Source: a virus. Taken from it: DNA of 34,176 nt. Numbering within the stretch: the stretch's first letter is position 1; each line of letters starts with the position of its first letter. The position numbers and the translations under genes were made by a program. The notes beneath the pieces were generated by a model. The model ran no database searches. It had not been told where the DNA came from and was given only the letters and a program-made list of their open reading frames with translations. Below are positions 13,000 to 20,359 of this stretch, in pieces. Location: positions 1-34,176 of the IMG/VR virus record IMGVR_UViG_3300045999_002453, one strand, 5' to 3'.

Positions 13000-13175
13000 C
13001 ACTGAAAGAGCAACTATTTCCACATTTGCAGCAGTTGCACCGGACTGGCACAATGAGTTTGCCTCCCGATCTTGCAGATGCGGTTGCCCGGGAATATGAA
13101 AAGCGAAAGGGGCGCAGGTTGCCACCTTGCCAAACTTGTTTAACCGATTTTATCAAAGAACTATGCAGAGAGTAA
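12996..13175 (+). CDS. Small cysteine-containing protein (59 aa)
   Basis: A 59-residue frame in ATGA overlap with the upstream gene. It begins MTLKEQLFPHLQQLHRTG, includes the basic REYEKRKGRR, and ends with PPCQTCLTDFIKELCRE, with a CxxC and one further Cys. It overlaps the start of the glycosyltransferase-like gene by 13 nt. The tight coupling supports it as a real gene. Family not recognised. Confidence 0.65.
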   Translation: MTLKEQLFPHLQQLHRTGTMSLPPDLADAVAREYEKRKGRRLPPCQTCLTDFIKELCRE

Positions 13176-13906
13176 AACACTCAGGTAACGCAGGCGACCT
13201 CATTTATTCGTTGCCAGCCATGCGGCAAATAGGTGAAGACATTGAACTGGTACTTGTGCCAAATGTTCCGCTGCAATCCGTGGGCGAACACCCAAACAAA
13301 GGTGTGCAGTTGACTTATGGAATGTGCGATATGCTCAGACCGCTGTTATTTGCAACCGGGTTTATTAAGTCAATTCAGATTACTGAACAACCCGGGCAGG
13401 TCGATTATGATTTCGACACCTTTCGTAAATTCCACAACTACACCGGACATATATCGCAATGGTACTTCCACATCTTTCCACGGCTTACCTGCGATTTATC
13501 CCAGGCCATTGACATTGCGGTCAAACCCAAAACAACCCGGCCTATCGTAATTAACCGCACAGCCCGGTATCACAACCCGACCTTTGACTACATGGTTTTG
13601 AAACCCTATGCGGATAAGATGACATTTGTGGGGCTGCCCGAAGAGTACCGGGTATTGTCGGCCAAACTTCCCGGCATGACTTATACCGAGGTTCAAGACT
13701 TCGCGGAGTTGGCCTCAGTCATAAAGGGCAGTGAATTGTTTATTGGAAATCAGTCAATGGCCTATGCGATCGCTGAAATCATAAAGCACCCACGGATAGT
13801 TGAAGTATGCCCTTATGCCAACAATGTCATCCCGACCGGGGCGAACGGATACGGGGCGTTCACTCTTGTCAACCTCATTCAAATAATGAAATACAAATAT
13901 GAGTAA
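13163..13906 (+). CDS. Glycosyltransferase-9/heptosyltransferase-like protein (247 aa)
   Basis: I chose ATG 13163 because the conserved N-terminus KHSGNAGDLIYSLPAM then follows at once; the longer form starts within the previous gene. The GDLIYSLP element resembles the first loop of GT-B family 9 enzymes. Near the C-terminus ELFIGNQSMAYAIAEI resembles the donor-binding S/G-x-x-S-x-x-x-H/A-A region. Such proteins may transfer or bind sugars; activity is unproven and several key residues cannot be checked by eye. It begins a short cluster of sugar-type genes before the terminase. Confidence 0.6.
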   Translation: MQRVKHSGNAGDLIYSLPAMRQIGEDIELVLVPNVPLQSVGEHPNKGVQLTYGMCDMLRPLLFATGFIKSIQITEQPGQVDYDFDTFRKFHNYTGHISQWYFHIFPRLTCDLSQAIDIAVKPKTTRPIVINRTARYHNPTFDYMVLKPYADKMTFVGLPEEYRVLSAKLPGMTYTEVQDFAELASVIKGSELFIGNQSMAYAIAEIIKHPRIVEVCPYANNVIPTGANGYGAFTLVNLIQIMKYKYE

Positions 13907-14120
13907 CAACGAAGAAAAAATTCAAAAAATAGAATGGGGAGAATGGCATGGTGATGGTTATTATGGGAAAAGTTGTTTAAGCAAATGCGGCAGATATGAA
14001 AGGGGATGGGAATATGTGGCTTTAAAAAATATGTTACATGGTTCAAATGTTTATTTTACCATTGACCATGTCAAAGGAACAAAAGTTGGGGGTATTGAAA
14101 GCATAATAAATAAAATATGA
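13899..14120 (+). CDS. Hypothetical small protein (73 aa)
   Basis: Starts MSNNEEKIQKIEWGEWHGDGYYGKS and has two Cys in CLSKCGRYERGWEY. It is A+T-richer than the genes around it, which may mark separate origin. It overlaps both neighbours by 4-8 nt and sits between a sugar-type enzyme and a methyltransferase. Function unknown. Confidence 0.6.
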   Translation: MSNNEEKIQKIEWGEWHGDGYYGKSCLSKCGRYERGWEYVALKNMLHGSNVYFTIDHVKGTKVGGIESIINKI

Positions 14121-14719
14121 GTAAACAATTTTTAAAAGACTGGCCGACCGAGTTATATTTTACTAAAAGGGGAGTAAAATATCATAAAGACCAATTCGGC
14201 ACACTACACAGCAAGTCAATCGACCAGACCGATATGGTTGGCGGTGAAAAACAAGAAGAACGCAACAGCGCAGAATTAAACACTACCCGACTGCAACGAA
14301 TTAAAGAAATCACGGGAACATCAAACCCTTATGTTTTAGACTACGGATGCGGTCAAGGGCAGATGCTTTACTTCCTGCGAAACAAGGGCATCAAGGCAAA
14401 CGGATATGATCCGTACAACCCAGAGTTCAACTTCCTTTACAATGTGAAATACGATTGCGTTACAATGATTGAAGTCGTAGAACATTTGTCATACCCGTTC
14501 CCTGAGTTAAGTGGGGTACATTTACTATTGAAACCCGGTGGAAAAGTAATGATTGAAACAAGTTTCAGCGATTGGTTAACGAAGGACGATGCTTACATCG
14601 ACCCGAAGGTTGGTCATTGTACAATATGGAGTCATGCAGGGCTTGACCACTTCATGCAGTTGGCAGGGTTCAAAGTAGGCAACCACATCAACCAAAATGT
14701 AAGGATATACGAAAAATGA
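14117..14719 (+). CDS. Class I SAM-dependent methyltransferase (200 aa)
   Basis: Residues 73-85 (VLDYGCGQGQMLYFL) form the SAM-binding motif I of Rossmann methyltransferases; VTMIEVVEHL and LLKPGGKVMIE are motifs IV and V of the type 11/12 group. There is no DPPY motif, so a DNA adenine or N4-cytosine target is unlikely. Together with the two adjacent glycosyltransferase-type genes it might modify sugars or a small molecule attached to virion or cell surface. ATGA-coupled to the ParB-methyltransferase gene. Confidence 0.8.
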   Translation: MSKQFLKDWPTELYFTKRGVKYHKDQFGTLHSKSIDQTDMVGGEKQEERNSAELNTTRLQRIKEITGTSNPYVLDYGCGQGQMLYFLRNKGIKANGYDPYNPEFNFLYNVKYDCVTMIEVVEHLSYPFPELSGVHLLLKPGGKVMIETSFSDWLTKDDAYIDPKVGHCTIWSHAGLDHFMQLAGFKVGNHINQNVRIYEK

Positions 14720-15819
14720 TAACTTGGGTAGATATTAAACGGGTGCAGCCAAACCCAAACAACCCCCGTGCTATTCGGGATGCAAGGTTCGAAAAGTTGA
14801 AGCAGTCAATTATTGACTTTCCTGAAATGTTGGAAAAGCGTCCGCTGGTTTGTTATACCGAGGGCAAAAACTACATTGTGCTGGGTGGCAATATGCGACT
14901 GAAAGCACTACAAGACATCGGTCATGGCGAAGTGCCTATCATGTTGGCAGACGATTGGACAGAAGAACAACGGGCGCAGTTTTTGATTAAGGACAATGTG
15001 GGCTTTGGTGAGTGGGATTGGAACACACTCGCAAACGAATGGGATGCGGATAAATTAGAGGCGTGGGGTTTGGAGTTGCCACCAATGGATGCAATTGAAT
15101 TGGAAGCAGAAGAAGATGATTACGAGATGCCCGATGAAGTGCAAACCGATATTGTGCTAGGCGATTTATTTGAGATAGGGGAACATAGATTGCTTTGTGG
15201 GGATTCAACGGACAGCGATGCGGTTGCAAGGTTGATTGATGGGCAAAAATGTAATTTATTGACAGACCCACCCTACGGTATAAATGCAAATAAACAAACA
15301 TTAGGAAAAGGGAAAAAAGAATTTTATAGAGGCAAAAATTGGGATAATAAAGTTCCTGATTTTTACTATATTTTAGAATTAGTTGATAAAGCAATAATTT
15401 GGGGAGGCAATTATTTTGCTAATAAACTTAAAGTAAATAATGATTGGTTATGTTGGCATAAAAAAAATGATAAGCGCAGTTATAGTGAATTTGAACTTGC
15501 ATGGACTAATTTAGGAAAGAATTGCAGAATGTTATCACACCATTGGGGAGGTGAAATAAAAGAACACCCTACAATGAAACCATTGAAACTTATGGAATGG
15601 TGCATTAACTATTTAGATAACAAACCTATATTGGATATTTTCTGCGGTTCGGGTTCAACAATGGTAGCATCGCACCAACTTAAACGCAAATGCTACGGTA
15701 TGGAACTTGACCCGAAGTATTGCCAAGTCATTATTGACCGAATGCTGAAACTTGACCCGACACTTGAAATCAAACGCAACGGGCAAACTTACAACCGACA
15801 AACTACCGATGGCGAATAA
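14716..15819 (+). CDS. ParB/Srx-like domain fused to DNA methyltransferase (367 aa)
   Basis: Residues 1-110 are a ParB-like nuclease-fold domain with NPNNPRAI and the GGNMRLKAL box. A linker rich in acidic residues (about 125-142) leads to a methyltransferase with LTDPPYGI (184-187), HPTMKPLKL and ILDIFCGSGSTMVA (306-318). The fusion is known from phages and mobile elements, where the enzyme methylates adenine or cytosine; the ParB-like part may add specificity. It is next to the terminase genes, so marking DNA around packaging is a possible role. Confidence 0.9.
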   Translation: MITWVDIKRVQPNPNNPRAIRDARFEKLKQSIIDFPEMLEKRPLVCYTEGKNYIVLGGNMRLKALQDIGHGEVPIMLADDWTEEQRAQFLIKDNVGFGEWDWNTLANEWDADKLEAWGLELPPMDAIELEAEEDDYEMPDEVQTDIVLGDLFEIGEHRLLCGDSTDSDAVARLIDGQKCNLLTDPPYGINANKQTLGKGKKEFYRGKNWDNKVPDFYYILELVDKAIIWGGNYFANKLKVNNDWLCWHKKNDKRSYSEFELAWTNLGKNCRMLSHHWGGEIKEHPTMKPLKLMEWCINYLDNKPILDIFCGSGSTMVASHQLKRKCYGMELDPKYCQVIIDRMLKLDPTLEIKRNGQTYNRQTTDGE

Positions 15820-16180
15820 ATTAGACAACCTGAAAAAGGGTGATGGTTTTGATGCTCACCCTGACAGAATTAACAGGAACGGCCGACCAAAAAAGTATGT
15901 CACTCTTCTCAAAGAGCAGGGGTACAAACTTGCCGAAATAAACGACACCATTCAGGCGATGCTGTCAATGGACTTGGACGAACTGAAAGAGGTGTGGCAA
16001 AATCCGAAAGCAACGATATTGGAAAAGACGATTGCAAATGCTATGCGGAAGTCATTGGAGAAGGGCAGCTTGTATTCGATTGAAACCTTGCTATCCCGTG
16101 TGTATGGCAAGCCAAAGGAAACGGCAGATGTAAACCAAACGGTGCAGGGCGAAATTAAAATAACATTAGATTTAGGATGA
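15809..16180 (+). CDS. Terminase small subunit-like/DUF5681 protein (123 aa)
   Basis: I chose ATG 15809 (MANKLDNLKKGDGF), overlapping the methyltransferase end by 11 nt; the longer frame would start inside it. The N-terminus contains GFDAHPDRINRNGRPKKYV, the N-x-x-GRPK sign of DUF5681 proteins found beside large terminases. The rest is helical, ending with the EIKITLDL tail. In this genome it lies three genes before the large terminase, fitting a DNA-recognition subunit of the packaging motor. Confidence 0.72.
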   Translation: MANKLDNLKKGDGFDAHPDRINRNGRPKKYVTLLKEQGYKLAEINDTIQAMLSMDLDELKEVWQNPKATILEKTIANAMRKSLEKGSLYSIETLLSRVYGKPKETADVNQTVQGEIKITLDLG

Positions 16181-16338
16181 AAACAATAACAATCAATTTT
16201 GGCAAATGGTCAGCTGGCGCAACCGGTGGTCATTTAAGAAGAATTTATCGCAGATTTTATTTGCGTGGGTACATTTGGACACCCATTGTATTTGTAACTT
16301 GGGAATATATGCCATATGAAAGTACGGACTCAGCATAG
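16177..16338 (+). CDS. Small hypothetical protein (53 aa)
   Basis: A 53-residue frame in ATGA overlap with the terminase small subunit-like gene, beginning MKTITINFGKWSAGATGG and with a hydrophobic stretch GYIWTPIVFVTW. RRIYRRFYLR precedes that stretch, so it may associate with a membrane. It fills what would otherwise be a gap of 270 nt. Function unknown. Confidence 0.55.
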   Translation: MKTITINFGKWSAGATGGHLRRIYRRFYLRGYIWTPIVFVTWEYMPYESTDSA

Positions 16339-16453
16339 ACACCTCACACGCCACCGGGCAAATGTGAAACTAAAACTCAGGTTTCAATATGTGCAAATAG
16401 TTAGCCCCCTTATTCGCATGATTATGGCCGACATTAAGAATATCAAAAAATGA
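16316..16453 (+). CDS. Small very basic peptide (45 aa)
   Basis: A 45-residue frame from ATG 16316 to TGA 16451, with an N-terminal half rich in Arg, His and Lys (MKVRTQHRHLTRHRANVKLK) and a C-terminal hydrophobic helix. It overlaps the previous frame by 23 nt and couples by ATGA to the glycosyltransferase gene. The chain of couplings supports translation. Function unknown. Confidence 0.5.
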   Translation: MKVRTQHRHLTRHRANVKLKLRFQYVQIVSPLIRMIMADIKNIKK

Positions 16454-17499
16454 AGATACTTGCACTTTGGGAAGGAATGGGTGGCGTGGAATATCACCGC
16501 TTGTACTCACCCCTAAAATACCTGCAAATTACACACCCTCAATTGGAAGTGGATATTTGCACGGACATAAATGAGAAAGGTACACCCAACCTTACTCAAT
16601 ACGATTTGGTGGTTTTCAACCGCTATATCGGCAAACGGCACTATGATGTGTTGGTACACCTTGCAAAGCACAATATTCCCTATGTAATTGATGTGGACGA
16701 TTATTGGCGGCTGCCTAAGTTTCACCACGCATACCGCTGGGCGAAAACCAACGACCTCAAAGGGGCGGTTCAAGATGCCATACATTACGCTGCCGGGGTT
16801 ACTGTAACCACCGACACACTGGCAAATGAAGTGCGGCAAATCAACTCAAATGTGTGTGTGCTGCCAAATGCTTTGAACCTCACGGACGAGCAATGGCTGG
16901 GTGAAAAGACGCAATCGGAAAAGGTGCGGTTCGGCTGGGTGGGTGGGCTTACCCATGCAAACGATATTCAGATCATAAGCGATGCGATAGCGCATATGTG
17001 CGACACTTACCCGGACCAGGTGGAATTCTACCTATGCGGATACCAACCGCATCATTTGTGGCAGTCTATTTTGTATCGCTTCAATGGCAGCGCGGACAAG
17101 GTACGGGAGCAGGTGAAGGTTAGCGGCTCACAGCAGGTAAATGAATACGGCTTGTTTTACCGCTTATTTGACATCGCACTTGCACCCCTCGAAGATATCA
17201 AGTGGAACAACTGCAAATCAGAACTGAAAGTCATTGAAGCCGGGGCGTATGCCTTGCCAGTGATTGCCAGTTATGTGAAGCCTTACAGCACAATGGAAGC
17301 AAACCCCGGAATAATGTATGCAGGAAACACAACCGAAAGCTGGGTGAAGGCAATGACCAAATCAATGGACACTTTAAAAGAGGCAAGGGGCGAAGCGAAC
17401 CGCATCTACTGCAACACCCACCATAATTTTGAGGCCATAAACCTGAACCGATTAGAATTTTACAAGCAGTGCATATCAGGTACACACGCCCATTCGTAA
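16450..17499 (+). CDS. GT-B glycosyltransferase, group 1-like (349 aa)
   Basis: The N-terminal half (MKILALWEGMGGVEYHRL, PYVIDVDDYWRLP) and the C-terminal half (VRFGWVGGLTHANDI, NNCKSELKVIEAGAYALPVIAS) fit the two Rossmann domains of group 1 glycosyltransferases; the E-x-GAYALPV(I) element corresponds to the nucleotide-sugar site. It would transfer a sugar from an NDP- or similar donor to an unknown acceptor, perhaps virion protein, host surface glycan or modified DNA. It overlaps the large terminase by 31 nt, so it is kept within the packaging operon. Confidence 0.8.
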   Translation: MKILALWEGMGGVEYHRLYSPLKYLQITHPQLEVDICTDINEKGTPNLTQYDLVVFNRYIGKRHYDVLVHLAKHNIPYVIDVDDYWRLPKFHHAYRWAKTNDLKGAVQDAIHYAAGVTVTTDTLANEVRQINSNVCVLPNALNLTDEQWLGEKTQSEKVRFGWVGGLTHANDIQIISDAIAHMCDTYPDQVEFYLCGYQPHHLWQSILYRFNGSADKVREQVKVSGSQQVNEYGLFYRLFDIALAPLEDIKWNNCKSELKVIEAGAYALPVIASYVKPYSTMEANPGIMYAGNTTESWVKAMTKSMDTLKEARGEANRIYCNTHHNFEAINLNRLEFYKQCISGTHAHS

Positions 17500-18656
17500 C
17501 CGATTACCAACGGGCGATACTTGACAGCCCGGCAAGGTACACCGTAACCGCTGCCGCCACCAAAGTAGGCAAGACAGCGAGCCATATTATTTGGCTGTTT
17601 GAGCAGGCGTTGACCTTAAAAGAAAATCAATCGGTATGGTGGGTAGCCCCGGTGTATCAGCAGGCAGAAATCGCCTTCAATCGTATGCGAACTCAGGTAA
17701 CCGACAAGGGCTTTTTTAAAGTCAATGAAAGCAAGTTGAGATTAACCACACCAACGGGAGGGGTTATTCAATTCAAGTCCGCAGAAAAGCCCGACAATCT
17801 ATATGGGGACGATGTATTTGCAGCGGTGTTTGACGAATTTACAAGGGCGCGAGAAGAAGCTTGGTTCGCACTCCGTTCCACATTAACCAAAACTCAGGGC
17901 AAATGTAAGTTGATTGGGAATGTAAAGGGCAAAAAGAATTGGGGGTACAAGTTATCCGAACGGGCAAAGGCTGGTGAACCGGGGTATCAGTTCTACAAGA
18001 TAACCGCTTATGACGGGGTGGACGCTGGGATATTGGACTTGGCAGAAATTGAGCAGGCAAAAAGGGATTTGCCACAGCATATATTTTCGGAATTGTATTT
18101 GGCCGAACCGACCGAGGACGGCAGCAACCCGTTTGGACTGAGTTACATCGACCGCTGCATCAAAGCGCAATCGACCGCACCTGCTGAATGGTACGGCATC
18201 GACCTTGCAAAATACACGGATTGGACGGTCATAATTGGGCTTGACAAAGATTACAATGTCTGCCACTTTGAGAGGTTTCAAAAGGATTGGGCGCAGACTG
18301 AGCAGCATATAATCGAACTCGTAGGCACAACTCCGTGCGCGATTGACAGCACGGGCGTAGGCGACCCTATTGTGGAGAAAATCCAAAAACGCTGCCCTCG
18401 GGTTATCGGGGTGAAGTTCACATCACAAAGCAAACAGCAAATGATGGAACAATTAACCGCGGATGTTCACGCTGCTGCAATAGGTTTTCCTGAGGGGGTA
18501 ATCGCTGATGAGATGCGGAACTTTGAATTTGAACACACGGCAACGGGTATGCGATATTCTGCGCCATCAGGGTTGCATGATGACGCGGTGTGCGCCTTGG
18601 CACTTGCCCGGCATTGCTGCCAAAAAAATAAGAAGGGCGTGTTTTATGTTATCTAA
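17469..18656 (+). CDS. terL: Terminase large subunit (395 aa)
   Basis: ATPase part: Walker A AATKVGKTAS (residues 29-38) and Walker B AVFDEFTR (D122, E123). Nuclease part: acidic residues in YGIDLAKYTD (D245), AIDSTGVGDP (D293) and HDDAVCALA (D371/D372), the RNase H-like triad. It packages DNA through the portal and cuts it at headful or specific sites. The start appears to be GTG at 17469, within the glycosyltransferase gene. Length is slightly short of usual but all motifs are present. Confidence 0.95.
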   Translation: MHIRYTRPFVTDYQRAILDSPARYTVTAAATKVGKTASHIIWLFEQALTLKENQSVWWVAPVYQQAEIAFNRMRTQVTDKGFFKVNESKLRLTTPTGGVIQFKSAEKPDNLYGDDVFAAVFDEFTRAREEAWFALRSTLTKTQGKCKLIGNVKGKKNWGYKLSERAKAGEPGYQFYKITAYDGVDAGILDLAEIEQAKRDLPQHIFSELYLAEPTEDGSNPFGLSYIDRCIKAQSTAPAEWYGIDLAKYTDWTVIIGLDKDYNVCHFERFQKDWAQTEQHIIELVGTTPCAIDSTGVGDPIVEKIQKRCPRVIGVKFTSQSKQQMMEQLTADVHAAAIGFPEGVIADEMRNFEFEHTATGMRYSAPSGLHDDAVCALALARHCCQKNKKGVFYVI

Positions 18657-18732
18657 AATAGTGCTTACCATAGCCATATACGAAATAATCAAAAGCATAG
18701 CCATACATTTGTGGTATAAGATAGTAAAATGA
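18646..18732 (+). CDS. Hydrophobic microprotein (28 aa)
   Basis: A 28-residue frame that overlaps the terminase end by 11 nt and couples by ATGA to the next gene. The product is a single amphipathic to hydrophobic helix (IVLTIAIYEIIKSIAIHLWY). It may be a bridging peptide that keeps ribosomes moving through the 72-nt gap or a membrane peptide. Evidence is positional only. Confidence 0.4.
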   Translation: MLSKIVLTIAIYEIIKSIAIHLWYKIVK

Positions 18733-19310
18733 AACTACCAAAGAATTGGGATAACATCACAATAGGTCAATTTCAGCAGCTTCAAAAGTTGACTGAGCCG
18801 ACCTTCGACAACCAAATCAAGACGCTTGCCGTTTTGAGCAATTACACCCAAGAGCAAATCGAGGACTTGCCCGTGTACAAGGTGGCCGATGCGGTGGCTA
18901 AATTGTCATTTATGGCAGAGTTACCCAAGCCAAAACACATCACCGGATTTTGGTGCGGAAATTATGTGTATAAATTCGCGGCAAACCAGCATCAGTTAAC
19001 GGCTGGGCAATTCATAACTATTCAGGATTTAATTCAATCCGGTAATTGGATAGACAACCTGCATAAGATTATGGCAGCACTTTGCGTTCCGTACCGAGTT
19101 ATGTGGCCAAAGCGGTGCGAACTGAAAGCACAGGACTTTGAACGGGTTGCAGAACTCTTTAAAAACAAAATGCCTATCTCGTTGGCCTATGCTTACACGC
19201 TTTTTTTTTCGACTTGCTGGCCAGCATTACAAGACGCTATCCTTCACTATTTAAAGGCGGAGGCGGAGATGATGAAGGCGACATTAGAAGGCAAGACCGA
19301 GCAGGTTTAA
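18729..19310 (+). CDS. Tail assembly chaperone-like protein, zero-frame product (193 aa)
   Basis: Begins MKLPKNWDNITIGQFQQL, an opening I recall from a conserved gene of Bacteroidota siphoviruses, and is helical throughout. It contains a T9 run at 19201-19209 from which a -1 shift opens the overlapping frame that ends at 19528. In many tailed phages the two tail chaperones (lambda gpG and gpGT type) are made exactly like this. The unshifted product ends at 19310. The position is unusual: several genes lie between this pair and the tape measure. Confidence 0.65.
   Translation: MKLPKNWDNITIGQFQQLQKLTEPTFDNQIKTLAVLSNYTQEQIEDLPVYKVADAVAKLSFMAELPKPKHITGFWCGNYVYKFAANQHQLTAGQFITIQDLIQSGNWIDNLHKIMAALCVPYRVMWPKRCELKAQDFERVAELFKNKMPISLAYAYTLFFSTCWPALQDAILHYLKAEAEMMKATLEGKTEQV
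19201..19209 (+). other. Candidate -1 programmed frameshift site
   Basis: Nine consecutive T bases follow CTT in frame zero (codons CTT TTT TTT TCG). A -1 slip after the second TTT gives TTC GAC and leads into an open frame of 106 further residues, with no ATG in that frame before residue 57 of it. The T-run fits the slippery pattern X XXY YYZ (T TTT TTT). No clear downstream pseudoknot was checked. Confidence 0.6.
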
Positions 19311-19528
19311 TATGGTTAAAGACCGTTGACAAACTGGCACGGGGCGACCGGGCGAAGTACGACTACTTTTTGAAAATGGGTATCATTGAGTTTCTGAACT
19401 CTTGTTCTTTTGAACACGAACGGGGCAGGGCAAGGGGTGAACGACTTAACCAAGCCAGTAGCGATGCGAAACGCGCAAAGGACATCAATGTTTATGTGGT
19501 GGCACTTTTGCAAGAACTTTTAGATTAG
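19208..19528 (+). CDS. Tail chaperone extension, -1 frame (106 aa; fusion about 266 aa)
   Basis: This frame has no suitable start codon near its beginning and overlaps the 18729 gene by about 100 nt, which suggests it is translated as an extension after the T9 slip. It starts FDLLASITRRYP, then a glycine-acidic linker (GGGGDDEG), then WLKTVDKLARGDRAKYDYFL and IIEFLNSCSFEHERGR, resembling the small protein that follows the same upstream gene in related phages. The fusion would be the GT-like form of the chaperone. A TTG start at 19214 is an alternative. Confidence 0.6.
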   Translation, partial: FDLLASITRRYPSLFKGGGGDDEGDIRRQDRAGLIWLKTVDKLARGDRAKYDYFLKMGIIEFLNSCSFEHERGRARGERLNQASSDAKRAKDINVYVVALLQELLD

Positions 19529-19536
19529 TATATTTG
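19507..19536 (+). promoter_or_regulatory. Bacteroidota-type promoter for the tRNA-like gene
   Basis: TTTG at 19507-19510, 18 nt, then TATATTTG at 19529-19536. The tRNA acceptor begins at 19542, five bases later, so the transcript would begin at or very near the first tRNA base. The promoter lies inside the end of the frameshift extension. Confidence 0.7.
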
Positions 19537-19541
19537 TAAAT

Positions 19542-19649
19542 AGTCAGGTGGCGGAATGGTAGACGCTTAAATGGAGTATCATGTTGTATAACCAGTACGA
19601 AAACTACAACCTCTATATTCAATAACAGGTTCGACTCCTGTCCTGACTA
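19542..19649 (+). tRNA. tRNA-like gene with Leu-type D arm and an oversized anticodon region
   Basis: Acceptor AGTCAGG pairs perfectly with CCTGACT (19642-19648), discriminator A, with CCC rather than CCA after it. The D arm GCG-GAATGGTAGA-CGC has the form usual in tRNA-Leu. The T arm ACAGG-TTCGACT-CCTGT is perfect. Between D and T arms are 58 nt instead of about 26-32. They form no ordinary 5-bp/7-nt anticodon arm; instead TTAAA/TTCAA (one mismatch), TGGAG/CTCTA, GTTGT/ACAAC and AGT/ACT stack into a long bulged hairpin with loop ACGAAA. Like the gene at 2549 it has TTAAAT and CGAAA 25 nt apart. Anticodon not assigned. Confidence 0.6.
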
Positions 19650-19654
19650 CCCTC

Positions 19655-19710
19655 CCTGTCGATAGCATCGGCAGGCCGACCCGGTATCAGCAATGAGCCG
19701 GGTTTCTCTT
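19655..19710 (+). terminator. Tandem hairpins after the tRNA-like gene, probable terminator
   Basis: The first hairpin, 19655-19675, pairs nine bases (CCTGTCGAT with ATCGGCAGG, one G-T) around a three-base loop. The second, 19679-19703, pairs ACCCGG with CCGGGT and is followed by TTTCTCTTT. The T-tract is interrupted, so termination may be partial. Together with the promoter at 19507 this bounds a short transcript holding only the tRNA-like RNA. Confidence 0.6.
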
Positions 19711-19720
19711 TGGTACATTT
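19711..19720 (+). promoter_or_regulatory. GGTACATTTA motif 6 nt before a late start codon
   Basis: Exact copy of the ten-base word also found at 3938 (minus), 26473 and 29376. It follows the hairpins directly and lies 6 nt before the GTG at 19727. No clear -33 TTTG at the usual distance, so it may be a phage-specific promoter or a translation signal. Confidence 0.45.
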
Positions 19721-19726
19721 ATTAGC

Positions 19727-20323
19727 GTGAGCATATCAAAGGCGCAATTAGACGCAATCAACCGGGGGGCGTTGGCCAACATCGGCAAGAACGCAAATGA
19801 CCCTGATTTAAAGAGTGGCAGTCTGCTTGATGATTTGCTTATTGGCGTTGCATCGCAGCTTACACAAGAGATTTACGATAAACTTACCGAAAACAAAACC
19901 GTTGCCACTCAAAACCTAAGGCAAAGTATAAACGCAAGTAAGGCGTTTAAGATTGGGGATATTGTTGCCGTAGATATTAGCATGGCAGACTATTGGTCAT
20001 TTGTTGACAAGGGCAGAAAACCCGGCTTGCCACCTCCGGTTGTAGCATTAGAACAATGGATAAATGCAAAGGCCAGCGTTAAAAGCAAAGTCAAACCAAA
20101 AGAAGGGCAGTCAATGGACGATGCAATCAAGAGTTTTGCTATTGCAATTAGCCGTAAAATAGCCAGCAAGGGAACAATAAAACGATTTGGTTACAAAGGT
20201 ATCAACTTTGTTCAAGAGGTATTGTCGCCCCAAAATTTGGACGCAATCGCCCAGCATTTATCAGACGCATTCGGGCAGCGGATTATTCTATCTGTGAAAA
20301 TGGAAGAACGCAAACCTGCTTAA
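19727..20323 (+). CDS. HK97 gp10-like tail completion/neck protein (198 aa)
   Basis: Start is GTG at 19727. The central part AVDISMADYWSFVDKGRKPG resembles the HK97 gp10/tail terminator-associated family, in which a Y-x-x-F/Y-V-(D/E)-x-G sequence is common, and the C-terminus KGTIKRFGYKGINFVQEVL fits too. These proteins close the tail end or neck. It is the first gene of a new late unit placed after the tRNA-like gene and hairpins. Assignment is by pattern and location. Confidence 0.6.
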   Translation: MSISKAQLDAINRGALANIGKNANDPDLKSGSLLDDLLIGVASQLTQEIYDKLTENKTVATQNLRQSINASKAFKIGDIVAVDISMADYWSFVDKGRKPGLPPPVVALEQWINAKASVKSKVKPKEGQSMDDAIKSFAIAISRKIASKGTIKRFGYKGINFVQEVLSPQNLDAIAQHLSDAFGQRIILSVKMEERKPA

Positions 20324-20345
20324 CCTTACACCGCTACCGAGGTAA

Positions 20346-20355
20346 GTACATTTTG
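20346..20355 (+). promoter_or_regulatory. GTACATTT variant 6 nt before a late start codon
   Basis: GTACATTTTG occupies 20346-20355 in the 36-nt gap before the GTG at 20360, and is a near match to the GGTACATTTA word seen before three other late genes. The eight shared bases end 6 nt before the start. Confidence 0.35.
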
Positions 20356-20359
20356 TTAT

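Noticed and set aside
14515-14524. GGTACATTTA copy inside the SAM methyltransferase gene as a promoter
   Set aside because: It encodes conserved protein sequence and no gene start follows within a short distance; it may be a chance copy.
14987-15394. Minus-strand frame within the ParB-methyltransferase gene
   Set aside because: The plus-strand frame has full ParB and methyltransferase motifs; the opposite frame is a shadow.
19567-19625. Amber-type anticodon CTA in the tRNA-like gene at 19542
   Set aside because: It requires a mismatched stem, an unproven excision and a pyrimidine at position 37, so I do not assign an anticodon.
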